A DNA stretch of 43,411 bases from DATCLS01 sp036563805 (GTDB lineage Bacteria > Actinomycetota > Acidimicrobiia > Acidimicrobiales > VFJN01). Below, in pieces: positions 1-8,100 of this stretch. Both the position numbers and the translations under genes were made by a program. A model generated the notes under the pieces. The model did not search any database, was not told the origin of the DNA, and worked only from the letters and a program-made list of their open reading frames with translations. The stretch is taken from the NCBI GenBank assembly GCA_036563805.1, contig DATCLS010000013.1, positions 1-43,411 on the forward strand, given 5' to 3'. The first letter of the stretch is position 1. Each line of letters opens with the position of its first letter.

Positions 1-1614
1 GCGCCCGTCGCCAGCGCACCGCCGGTGACCCCCGCCGCGGCGGCGGTCCAGGCGGCGATCCGGCCGCCGCAGGCGGTCTCGCCACCGCAGGCCGTCTCGC
101 CACCGCAGGCGTTCCCGCCACCGCAGGCGTTCCCGCCACCGCAGGCGGTCTCGCCACCGCAGGCGGTCTCGTCGCTGCGGGGCGTGCCGCGGGCGCCGGA
201 GCCGGCGGTGGGCCGGGGGTGGCCGAGTGGGCGGGTGACGATCAGGCGGCGCCTGTCGCTGGAGTCGATGCCCGAGACGCTCGACCACACGCTCTACCTG
301 CAGCCCGAGGGCTGGCCGGATGTGTCGGATCTGTTTCCGATCGTGGCCATGACCACCCAGATCCAGCTGCTGCAGGACCTGGTCTCGGACCTCGCCCGCG
401 GTCGGCCGGTCATCGAGGTGTCCAACATCCGCAACTTCCGGTGGCTGGACCTGTCCGAGCCCCAGGACGTCCCGATCACGCTGGTGCCCAAGGGCGAGGA
501 CGTGGTGAGCGTGTCGCTCGGCGGCTACTGCCGGGCCACCCTCCGGGTCGGCGAGCTCCCCCCGGCCCCCCGTTATGAGCGGGCCCCGCTGGCCAACCCG
601 CGTCCCGCCGAGCACACCGCCCAGGACCTGTGGGACCTGCGGCTCATGTTCCACGGCCCCCGGTTCCGGGGCATCGACACGCTCGGCCCGATCGGCGACG
701 ACGGGCTGCTGGGCGCGTTCACCCACCTCGACACCCCCGGCTCCCTGCTCGATAATTTGGGCAAGCTCATCGCCTACTGGGTCATCGACCACGGCGGTGT
801 GGGCGAGGGCGCCCTGCCCATCGGGGTGGAGCGCATCCAGTTCTTCGGCCCCCAGCCCCGACCGGGCGAGCCGGTCCACTGCGACGTGCGCATCCGGGAG
901 CTGCAGCGCGACCTGGTCCGGGGCGACGGCGTGCTCGTCGGGCCCGACGGCACGATCATGTGCCAGGTCCAGGGCTGGTCGTCGGTGGTGTTCCACCTCG
1001 ATGGCCGCATGGAACCCCTCTACCACCGCCCGAGCACCAACCACGCCGTCGACCCCCAACCCGGCGGCTGGACCGTCCAAGTCGAGCGATGGCTCACCGG
1101 CGCCGGCCGCGACCTGACCGCCCGCCGGTTCATGGGGCGCGCCGAGCGGGCCCGCTACCAGGCGATGAACGTGGTCGAGCAGCGGCGGCACCTGCTGGAG
1201 ACGATCACGGTGAAGGACACCGTCCGCCACTGGCTGGCGGAGCGCTTCGGCATCGACGCCTACCCCGTCCAGGTCGTCCCCGTGCCCGACGGCGAGCGCC
1301 GCTTCCGGGTCGAGTGCCCGCTCGTCCCCGCCGGCCACGACCCCCGGGTCACCGTGTCGACGCCCTACATGCTGTCCGACGCCCTGGCCGTGATGGTGGC
1401 CATCGTGGGCGACGGCGAGTACCGCGACATCGAGGCCCGCCACGTGCCCGACGGCGCCGACCCGGAGGAGGTCGCCCGGGAGGCGGCCGCTGCGGTCCAG
1501 GCCCGGAACCCCGACGCCCGCGTCGCCTCGGTGCCGGCGCCCGAGCACGTCATGCCGATCGACCTCACCGACGTGCCCGAGCCGCCTCCGTTCGCCGTCG
1601 CCTGGACGGAGTGA
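1..1614 (+). CDS. PKS/PUFA-type dehydratase protein with degenerate PPTase-like C-terminus (5' end outside window)
   Basis: The frame is open from base 1, so the start lies upstream; the GTG at 25 is only the first start codon in view. A Pro/Gln/Ala linker of six PPQA(V/F)(S/P) units is followed by a double-hotdog polyketide-synthase dehydratase. The first hotdog has the DHTLYLQP...LFP region, where the catalytic His is expected. The second has FHGPRFRGID and a DNLGK segment in place of the usual D-x-x-x-Q. It would dehydrate beta-hydroxyacyl-ACP intermediates. The last ~170 residues (RRFMGRAERARYQ, then TVKDTVRHWL, then VTVSTPYMLSDALAVMVA) follow the order of the 4'-phosphopantetheinyl transferase-like domain fused to enediyne/PUFA synthases (KDAVR, then SHxxGxAVA), but the usual SH pair is not visible, so activity is doubtful. 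It converges toward the megasynthase at 5178-12410 and is probably its dehydratase partner. The DH call is firm and the PPTase-like call is tentative. Confidence 0.75.
   Translation, partial: APVASAPPVTPAAAAVQAAIRPPQAVSPPQAVSPPQAFPPPQAFPPPQAVSPPQAVSSLRGVPRAPEPAVGRGWPSGRVTIRRRLSLESMPETLDHTLYLQPEGWPDVSDLFPIVAMTTQIQLLQDLVSDLARGRPVIEVSNIRNFRWLDLSEPQDVPITLVPKGEDVVSVSLGGYCRATLRVGELPPAPRYERAPLANPRPAEHTAQDLWDLRLMFHGPRFRGIDTLGPIGDDGLLGAFTHLDTPGSLLDNLGKLIAYWVIDHGGVGEGALPIGVERIQFFGPQPRPGEPVHCDVRIRELQRDLVRGDGVLVGPDGTIMCQVQGWSSVVFHLDGRMEPLYHRPSTNHAVDPQPGGWTVQVERWLTGAGRDLTARRFMGRAERARYQAMNVVEQRRHLLETITVKDTVRHWLAERFGIDAYPVQVVPVPDGERRFRVECPLVPAGHDPRVTVSTPYMLSDALAVMVAIVGDGEYRDIEARHVPDGADPEEVAREAAAAVQARNPDARVASVPAPEHVMPIDLTDVPEPPPFAVAWTE
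64..171 (+). repeat. Six tandem 18-bp repeats encoding PPQAVS/PPQAFP
   Basis: Six 18-bp units (64-81, 82-99, 100-117, 118-135, 136-153, 154-171) encode PPQAVS, PPQAVS, PPQAFP, PPQAFP, PPQAVS, PPQAVS. The array forms the flexible Pro-rich linker ahead of the dehydratase domain. The copies are nearly identical in nucleotides, so the unit number may vary between strains by slippage. Confidence 0.9.
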
Positions 1615-1694
1615 CGGTCACCCGCCCGCGGCGCCGGACCGGTCGCACCCGGCACCCGGCCGCAGCAGCCGCCCCGGCCCCGCCACTGCGCACC

Positions 1695-2630
1695 TCACCC
1701 GCCCGGGGCCCCGGCCGGCTCGGGCGGGACCTCGGTGAACGTGGCGTAGCCGACCTGGAACGCGGCCACGTCGTCGGCGGGGACGTCCCCGCCCTCGACC
1801 GTGCAGTCCGGCGTGGCCAGGGGGTCGCCGGACGAGGCCGACTCGACGTCGACCGCATCCCGCACCTCCCCCTCCGGGCAGGTCGGGACGTTGAGGTTGA
1901 CGACGTGGTCGGCGGGCAGCGCGCCGGCGGCCAGGTCGGCGCGGTGCTCCTCCACCCAGGCCACGGCCAGCTCCGCCGCGGTCGGGTAATCGGGGTCCTC
2001 CCCCAGGCCCTGGCTGACCGCCAGGGCGGGGATGCCGGCCCGCACCGCCACCCGGGCGGCGCCGACCGTCCCGGAGACGTCGACGATCGGCCCCAGGTTC
2101 TGGCCCTCGTTGATGCCCGAGACCACCAGGTCGGGCTCGAGGCCCATGTCCTCGAGCGCCACCCGGACGGCGTCCGAGGGAAAGCCCTCGACGGCCGTGG
2201 CCTCGTAGCCGCTGCGGGTGGTGTCCTGCCGGGAGGCGACCGCGCCCGGCGTCTCCTGGCCACCGGTGCCGCTCTGCTGCTCGGCCGGCGCCACCACGGT
2301 CACCTCGACCGCCGGCAGCTCCCGCAGGGCTTCGACCAGCGTGTCGATGCCCTCGGCCGCGTAGCCGTCGTCGTTGGTGACCAGGATCTCGAGCGGCGGG
2401 GTCGGCTCGGTGGTGGCGGCCCCGCCCTCCTCGCCGCCGGCGTCGCCGGTGTCGTCGCCGTCGTCATCGTCGCCGCAGCCGGCCACGCCGCCCAGCAGCG
2501 CCAGCGCCGCCCCGGCGGCGGCCGCCCACCGGCGTGTCCGGCCCGTCCGCCGCCTCCCCGTATCGCCCGACGGGCACACGGCGCTCCCGCCGCCCGCGCT
2601 GATGCCCGCACCGCCACCCGCGCTCCCCAT
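1695..2630 (-). CDS. SurE-family 5'/3'-nucleotidase with lipoprotein signal
   Basis: 311 aa. SurE enzymes are metal-dependent survival-protein phosphatases acting on nucleoside monophosphates. The core is visible: ILVTNDDGY near residue 82 (the metal-binding Asp pair), VTVVAPAEQQSGTGG (the Ser/Gly loop) and VVSGINEGQNLG (the conserved Asn). Unlike ordinary cytoplasmic SurE, the protein begins with an Arg-rich stretch, a hydrophobic segment and a lipobox (LGGVAGC) followed by an Asp/Gly/Glu-rich spacer. It should therefore be a lipid-anchored extracytoplasmic phosphatase. The ATG at 2630 has a strong GGGGGGAG Shine-Dalgarno sequence. It is divergent from the SnoaL-like gene and convergent with the dehydratase gene. 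The family call is firm; the substrate is unknown. Confidence 0.85.
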   Translation of the reverse strand: MGSAGGGAGISAGGGSAVCPSGDTGRRRTGRTRRWAAAAGAALALLGGVAGCGDDDDGDDTGDAGGEEGGAATTEPTPPLEILVTNDDGYAAEGIDTLVEALRELPAVEVTVVAPAEQQSGTGGQETPGAVASRQDTTRSGYEATAVEGFPSDAVRVALEDMGLEPDLVVSGINEGQNLGPIVDVSGTVGAARVAVRAGIPALAVSQGLGEDPDYPTAAELAVAWVEEHRADLAAGALPADHVVNLNVPTCPEGEVRDAVDVESASSGDPLATPDCTVEGGDVPADDVAAFQVGYATFTEVPPEPAGAPGG

Positions 2631-2678
2631 GATCGCTCCCCCCTCGACGATCGCCGCTCGCTCCTGCCCGGCCCGAAG

Positions 2679-2716
2679 TCTGACGCCCCGTCAGATGGCG
2701 GGCAACCCGCTACGCT
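2679..2716 (+). promoter_or_regulatory. Operator-like palindrome and -10 box between surE-like and snoaL-like genes
   Basis: TCTGACG-CCC-CGTCAGA (2679-2695) is a perfect 7-bp-arm inverted repeat of the size bound by TetR dimers. It overlaps the -35 zone of a TACGCT -10 box (2711-2716) that would serve the plus-strand SnoaL-like gene at 2738. The structure is seen in the sequence; regulator binding is inferred. Confidence 0.45.
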
Positions 2717-2737
2717 CGCCCGCCGGAGGGGGTGAGC

Positions 2738-3196
2738 ATGGCCGATGTCCCGCCGCACGAGGCGATCCGCAACCTGCTGGGACGGTACTGCGAGCTGATC
2801 GACGCCGGCGACCTCGACGGGCTGGGCGAGATGTTCGCCCGCGCCGTGATCCGCAACGAGGGCGGCGAGGAGCTGGGCAGGGGCCCCGCCGCCGCGGCCC
2901 GGGTCTACGCCGGCGTGAAGCTCTACCCCGACGGCACGCCCCGGACCCGGCACCTGACGACGAACTCGGTCATCGAGGTGAACGAGGCGGCCGGCACCGC
3001 CACGGCCCGCTCGGCCTACGTGGTGTTCCAGGCCACCGACGCCCTCGCGCTCCAGCCCATCATCGCTGGCAGCTACCGCGACCGCTTCGCCCGCGACGAG
3101 GACGGCGGCTGGTACTTCACCGAGCGGACGTTCGGCGTGAGCCTGGTCGGCAAGCTCGGCGAGCACTTGGCCTTCCCAGTGACCCCGGCCGACTGA
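2738..3196 (+). CDS. SnoaL-like / NTF2-fold protein
   Basis: 152 aa. The layout is that of SnoaL_4-type cone-shaped NTF2-fold proteins: an N-terminal helix (EAIRNLLGRYCELIDAGDLDGL), the GLGEMFA motif, a TRHLTTNSVIEV strand, and a C-terminal GSYRDRFARDEDGGWYFTER strand-turn-strand typical of these small domains. Members include polyketide cyclases, ketosteroid isomerases and many uncharacterised proteins. The ATG at 2738 was preferred over the GTG at 2732 because GGAGGG sits 7 nt before it. The gene follows an operator-like palindrome and ends just before a 55-bp palindromic element. No catalytic residues can be assigned with confidence. Confidence 0.75.
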   Translation: MADVPPHEAIRNLLGRYCELIDAGDLDGLGEMFARAVIRNEGGEELGRGPAAAARVYAGVKLYPDGTPRTRHLTTNSVIEVNEAAGTATARSAYVVFQATDALALQPIIAGSYRDRFARDEDGGWYFTERTFGVSLVGKLGEHLAFPVTPAD

Positions 3197-3204
3197 CCTG
3201 GCTC

Positions 3205-3259
3205 GCGTTTCTCGGCGCATGTGTGGTCCGTGGAGGTACACACGTGCGCCGAGAACGCG
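3205..3259. repeat. 55-bp palindromic element, copy 1 (possible bidirectional terminator)
   Basis: Arm 1 is 3205-3225, the loop 3226-3238 and arm 2 3239-3258. The arms share the core TTCTCGGCGCA / TGCGCCGAGAA and end in GTGTG / CACAC. A one-base bulge (TTT against TT) lies near the base of the stem. A second copy with the same core, bulge and a reverse-complement-related loop is at 22561-22614. Both copies lie between convergent genes. Confidence 0.75.
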
Positions 3260-3441
3260 GGCCCGGTCCCTGGCCCGACCCCCGGGGCCTCGTGGTGGCC
3301 GAGCTCGTACTACTCCTCGCCCTGTAGGGCGCGTGGCCCCACCACCGCCGGAGGCGCTCGGTGACGGCGGCTCGGCCCCGCGGGGCGACCGGCGTCGAGA
3401 AGCTCCGGGATCCGTAGCGCCAGGGGGCGGCGGCCGGCCCG

Positions 3442-3930
3442 TCAGGCGTCGCCGGCCTCTCCGGCCTCCCCCGCCTCGGCCAGCCGGAACACCGGGTGGC
3501 GGGGTGCGATGCGACGGAAATCGTCGTCGCTGGAGTCGGGCCCGACGCCGTCGAAGAACGCCCCGACCTCCGACTTCCATCGCGTCAGGTAGGCGCGGAG
3601 GATCGGGGGCTTGTCGTCGTCGGCGACCTCGGTGGTGACGTAGCCGGTCCGCCGCTTGCCGACCAGCAGGTCGAGGCGCCCGTCGTTGGCGCGGACGTTC
3701 TGGACCCACTGCGTCCGGCCTCGGGGCGCCACCAGGTAGTCGTGACCCTCGAAGGTGAGCAGGTTCACCGGCGCGCGGCGCGGCTCGCCGGTCCGCCGGC
3801 CCGGGACCTCGAGGACCCGGCTGCCCTGCACGCTCACCCCCAGCCGGGTCAGGCCGGCGATGACCGGGTTGAACACGTGCCGGGTGAACCACCCGGGAGG
3901 CTGGTAGTGGGCAGCGGATGGTTCGGTCAT
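3442..3930 (-). CDS. Deazaflavin (F420)-dependent nitroreductase family protein
   Basis: 162 aa, the usual length of DDN/nitroreductase-type split-barrel proteins that use F420H2 to reduce quinones, nitro compounds or similar acceptors. Diagnostic segments are the N-terminal amphipathic helix (GWFTRHVFNPVIAGLTRLG), VLEVPGRRTGEPRRAPVN (the F420-phosphate-binding region), DYLVAPRGRTQWVQNVRAN, and the Arg/Lys-rich end of the barrel. The ATG at 3930 has no Shine-Dalgarno sequence, but a CATACT -10 box (3937-3942) lies 6 nt upstream, so a leaderless mRNA is likely. It is convergent with the SnoaL-like gene across the palindromic element. The family is clear and the substrate unknown. Confidence 0.88.
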   Translation of the reverse strand: MTEPSAAHYQPPGWFTRHVFNPVIAGLTRLGVSVQGSRVLEVPGRRTGEPRRAPVNLLTFEGHDYLVAPRGRTQWVQNVRANDGRLDLLVGKRRTGYVTTEVADDDKPPILRAYLTRWKSEVGAFFDGVGPDSSDDDFRRIAPRHPVFRLAEAGEAGEAGDA

Positions 3931-3999
3931 CGATGAAGTATGCCGGTCCCGGGCGGGTGTCGCGCCGGCGGCCCGCCGCCCCCTCGGCCGCTCAGCCCG

Positions 4000-4881
4000 T
4001 CAGCCCGGGAAGCTGAACAGGAACAGCTGGGTGGCGTAGGCCACCAGCCGGGGCTCGCCGGAGCCGTCGGGCCCGCAGTCCCACAGGGCCATGTCGGCCG
4101 AGGCGTAGCCGTCGCCGGCGTAGCGGGCCCGGTTGTGGGCCAGCACCCACGGGGACCGGCAGGCGTCGAGCAGGTGAAACGTGAGGTCGATGCTGGGGCC
4201 GAACCAGAACCGCTCCTGGCGACCGAGCCGTTCGCTCACCGCGCCGGGCATGGTGTCGGCCATCACGACCAGCGCCAGCGGGTCGAGCGTGCCGTCGGCC
4301 AGGAACGGCGGCTCGTCGAACCGGTACCACATGGCCCGCTCGGCCCGGCCGCCGGGGAAGTCCTCCCACGGGGCGTGGCCCAGCGCCGAGCGGCCCTCGA
4401 CCCGCTCGGCCCAGAACGGCATCGGCTGGGGCGGGCCCGGGAGGAGCTCCGCCGCCTCGGGCGGCATCGGGTCGCGGAACGACGGGCACTCGTCCGGCGT
4501 GGGCAGGCCGGTCGGCGGCTCGAGGTCGGTGAACGCGAAGCCCTCGCGGGTGGCGCCGTAGACGCCGGTCGTCAGGTGGCCGCGGGCGGCGCCCGGGTTC
4601 CGGACCTCGGCTCGGAGGTGCGACATCGACCGGCCCCGCCGGAGCACCTCGACGTCGATCTCCACCGGGCCGGCCGCCACCTGGGCGGCGAACGTCGTGT
4701 GCAGGGTCCGGAGCCGCTAGTCGGTCTCGCCCAGCTCCTCGGCCATGGCCCGCAGGGCGAGGGCGGTGACGAAGCCGCCCTGGGGCTGGGGGCGCAGCGT
4801 CCACTCGTGGCCGATCTCGGCGTGGTACCGGCCCGGACCGGTCGCCCGCACGGTCGTCTCGTTCAGGAAAGGAGCGCCCAC
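4000..4881 (-). pseudogene. TesB-like acyl-CoA thioesterase interrupted by in-frame TAG
   Basis: Two stretches in the same reading frame form one thioesterase-family protein. The N-terminal part (4720-4881) includes HEWTLRPQPQGGFVTALALR. The C-terminal part (4000-4716) includes AGPVEIDVEVLRRGRSMSHL and a double-hotdog C-terminus ending in VAYATQLFLFSFPG. A single amber codon (4717-4719) separates them, and the sequence on both sides (GETD-*-RLRTLHTTF) reads as normal thioesterase. A GTG start at 4881 is favoured because TTGACG (4912-4917) and a CAGCCT -10 box (4889-4894), spaced 17 bp, sit 7 nt before it; the upstream TTG at 4917 is part of that -35. The intact protein would hydrolyse acyl-CoA, fitting a release or housekeeping role next to the synthase. 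The amber codon may be real decay or a base error. Confidence 0.75.
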
Positions 4882-5177
4882 GGCCCGGAGGCTGCCGCCC
4901 GCCCCCGCCACCGTCAACCCGATTCGGTCGCGGGCGCCCCGGCCGCCCGCGCCGGGTCAGCGTCGCGGGGAGCCGGGGTCAGCGCCGTCGGGCCACGATC
5001 CGGTAGGCGTTGCCGGGGGGTCGTGCTGCGCGGGCGGCGGTAGCGGGCCTCCTTGGTGGTGTCGGAGGCGGCGGCGACCGCCGGCAGCGGCACGACCGTG
5101 GGCAGGCCGCCGGTGCCGGGGCCCCGGCCGTCGCCGGCCGGCGGGGGCGACGGGGCGGCGGGGCGCCATGCGGTGCG
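4882..5177. other. Intergenic gap between thioesterase and megasynthase
   Basis: No convincing gene is seen. The thioesterase promoter (TTGACG-N17-CAGCCT on the minus strand, 4889-4917) is at the left edge. In the minus frame continuing past the megasynthase stop there is an open stretch (for example DTTKEARYRRPR near 5040-5070) with coding-like composition but no start codon. It may be a remnant of a lost C-terminus. Confidence 0.4.
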
Positions 5178-8100
5178 TCACGGGGCCAGGAGCTCCGGGG
5201 CGCAGCGGGCCACGGTGACCTGGGCCGGCTGGGCGGCGCCGGCGGCGGCCGCCGAGATCTCGTCGAGCAGGACCCCGGTGCCGTCGTCGACCTGGATGAG
5301 GCCCATGCCCCCGGCCTCGAACAGCCGGGCCAGGGCGTCGTCCACCATGCCGGCCTCGGTCGACCACGGACCCCAGTCGACGGCGAACACCCGGCCGGCC
5401 AGGTCGGCGTTGGTGGCCGCCATGGCGTCGAGGGCGTCGTTGGCCGCCGCGTAGTCGGCCTGGCCCCGGTTGCCGCACACCCCGGCGATGCTGCCGAAGA
5501 AGGCGACGAACGCCGGCGGGGCGTGGCCCCCCTCGGCCGTCGCCCGGCGGACGGCGGTCACCAGCGTCCGGGCGGCGTCGACCTTGGTGGCGAACACCCG
5601 CTCGAACGCCTCGGGCGTCTTGTCGGCGATGAAGTGGTCGTCGAGGACGCCGGCCCCGTGGACGATGCCGTCGAGCCGCCCGTGGCGCTCGTAGATGCCC
5701 TGGACCACGGCGGTCAGCGCCTCGGCGTCGCGCACGTCGACCTGGTGATAGGTCACGCCCGAGCCGACGTCACGCAGGGCGGCCAGCGTGCCGGCCACCT
5801 CGCGCCCGGCCAGGATGCGGTCGCACTCCCGCTCGATCGCCTTGGGGTCGCGCTGCCCGGCCCGGACGAGGGCCGCCCGCAGCGCCGTCCGGTCACCGCA
5901 GGCGGCCAGCTCGGGCGGCTCCTCCCCCTCCGGCAGCGCCGACCGGCCGACCAGCTCGACCCGGCAGGCCCAGCGCCGGGCCAGGGCGACGGCCACCCGG
6001 GCGGTGATGCCCCGGGCACCGCCGGTCAGCAGCACGACCGAGTCCTCGGACAGGCGCAGGTCGCTGCGGCCGTCGAGGTCGGGCCGGGGCACGATGCGCG
6101 ACGCCCGGCGGCGGCCGGCGCGCCACGCCACCTCGACGGGGGCGTCGGCCTGGCCGACCTCGTCGGCCAGCGTGCGGGCCAGCGCGTCGGCGGGCGCCGC
6201 CGGGTCGACGTCGACCAGCCGCACGCGGCCGTCCAGCTCGAGGGCCGCGGTCTTCACGAGGCCCCGGGCCCCGGCCCCGACGGGGAGGCCGTCCGGCCCG
6301 GCGGGCGCCGGCGGGTCGACGCCGAGGCCGCCGCCGAGCGGCGTCACGACGACGACCTCGCTGGGCGCGTCGAGCAGGAACGGACGGATACGGGCGTACA
6401 GCTCCGGCATCGTCACCGGCTCGGTCGCCGGGTCGCCGCCGCCCAGGTGGTCGAGCAGGTCGGTGACCACGACGACGTCGGCCGCGCCGGTGCCGGCGCC
6501 GGCGCCGCGGTCGGCCAGCTCGGACGCCAGCGCCGCGGCCACCGGGCCCGCGCCGGTGACCCGGACGGCGAGCCCGCCCAGGTCGCGGGGCTCGGCGAGC
6601 GGGGCGTCGACCAGGGTCGTGATGAACCGGTTGGCGGCGGCGGGGATGCCGGACCCCGTCCCGGTGCCGTTGCCGCCCGCGCTGGCCGGGCTCGAGGCGG
6701 TCGCCACCGGAGCGGGGGCCGTCGGAGCGGCGGGTGCCGCAGCCGAGGCGGCGCCGGACGCCGGGGCCGCGACCGCCGGCGCGCCCGCGCCGTCACCGGC
6801 CGGGGTGGCCGGCGCGGCGCCGGCCACCCCGGGGTCGGCTCCCCCCAGCCGGTCCGTGTGCTCGAACAGGAAATCGACGATCCCCCGCAACGTCTTCCGG
6901 GCCGCCAACTCCTCGACCAGATCCTCCAACTGGTCCAACGACCCACCCTCGGTCAACCCGATCTCATCAGCCAGCTCACCCAAGATCTCCAGCCGCTTGA
7001 TCGAATCGATCGACAAATCCGCCTCGACATCCAGATCCGGCCCCAACATGTCCTCCGGGTAACCGGTCCGCGCCGACACGATCGCCGTCAACCGCGCCAA
7101 GAGCTCCTCCGGCGCCGGCAACGACACACCCGCCGGAGCGGCGGCGGGCGCCGCGGCCGCCGGCCCACCCGCGCCGGCGGGCGGGCCGGCCGGGGCCGGC
7201 GCCAGCGCGGTGGCGGCCCCGGTCCCGTGGCCGTTGCCGTTGCCGCCGGCCAGCGGCACCAGGGCCGGCGCGGCGGCCCCGTTGGCCGGAGCGGGCTGGT
7301 AGCCGAGGTAGTTGAGGACCAGCTGGTGGCCGGCGCCGATGATCTCGTGGGCGGCCCGGAAGTACTCGACCAGCACCTGGTCGGCGGGCACCTGGTCGGC
7401 GGGCACGGTCCCGCCGCCGGCGGCCGCCGCGGCGGCGGTGGCCCGACCGGCGGCCCCGGCCGCGGCCGGGGCCAGCTGCGCCGGCCCACCCGGCGCCCCG
7501 AACCCGCCGCCGTTGGCACCGGCACCCGCGCCGGCCAGCGCCCCCAGGCTGGCCCCGGCACCGACCCCCGCCCCCCGGCTCCACGCCACCCGGGGCACGG
7601 TGTCGGCCGGCCGCAGCCCGCCGGGCACCACGTCGCCGTCGGCGTTGCGCACCAGGTGCCCGTTGACCGTCCACCGGGGCGGCGGGGCGGGCTTGGTCCA
7701 GGCGGTGGGGTCGGCCGACCGGCCCTCGAACAGCTCGGCCACGTCGACGTCCACGCCGGCCACGGCCAGCTGGCCCAGCGCCTGGAGCAGGGCCCGCACG
7801 CCGTGCTCGCCGGGCCGGTCGGTGGCGACGGCCAGGTGGGGGGCGTCGCCGAGCGTCCGCTCGACGCAGCCGGTCAGCACCCGGCCGGGCCCGACCTCGA
7901 CGAACACGCGGGCGCCGGCCTCGTACATGGCCCGCACCTCGTCGGTGAACCGCACGCCGTTGGCCACCTGGTTGGCCAGCAGGTCGCGCACCTTGCGGCC
8001 GTCGGCCGGGTACAGGTCGGCGGTGAGGTTGGAGTAGACGGGCAGGCGGGGCTCGGTGACGTCGACCGAGTCGAGGTAGCGGGCCAGCGTCTCGGAGGCC

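Noticed and set aside
64..171. 18-bp repeat array as a CRISPR
   Set aside because: No spacers; it is a continuous in-frame coding tandem in a Pro-rich linker.
3260..3440. Further gene between the palindromic element and the nitroreductase
   Set aside because: Only short open stretches without start signals or third-position bias are present.
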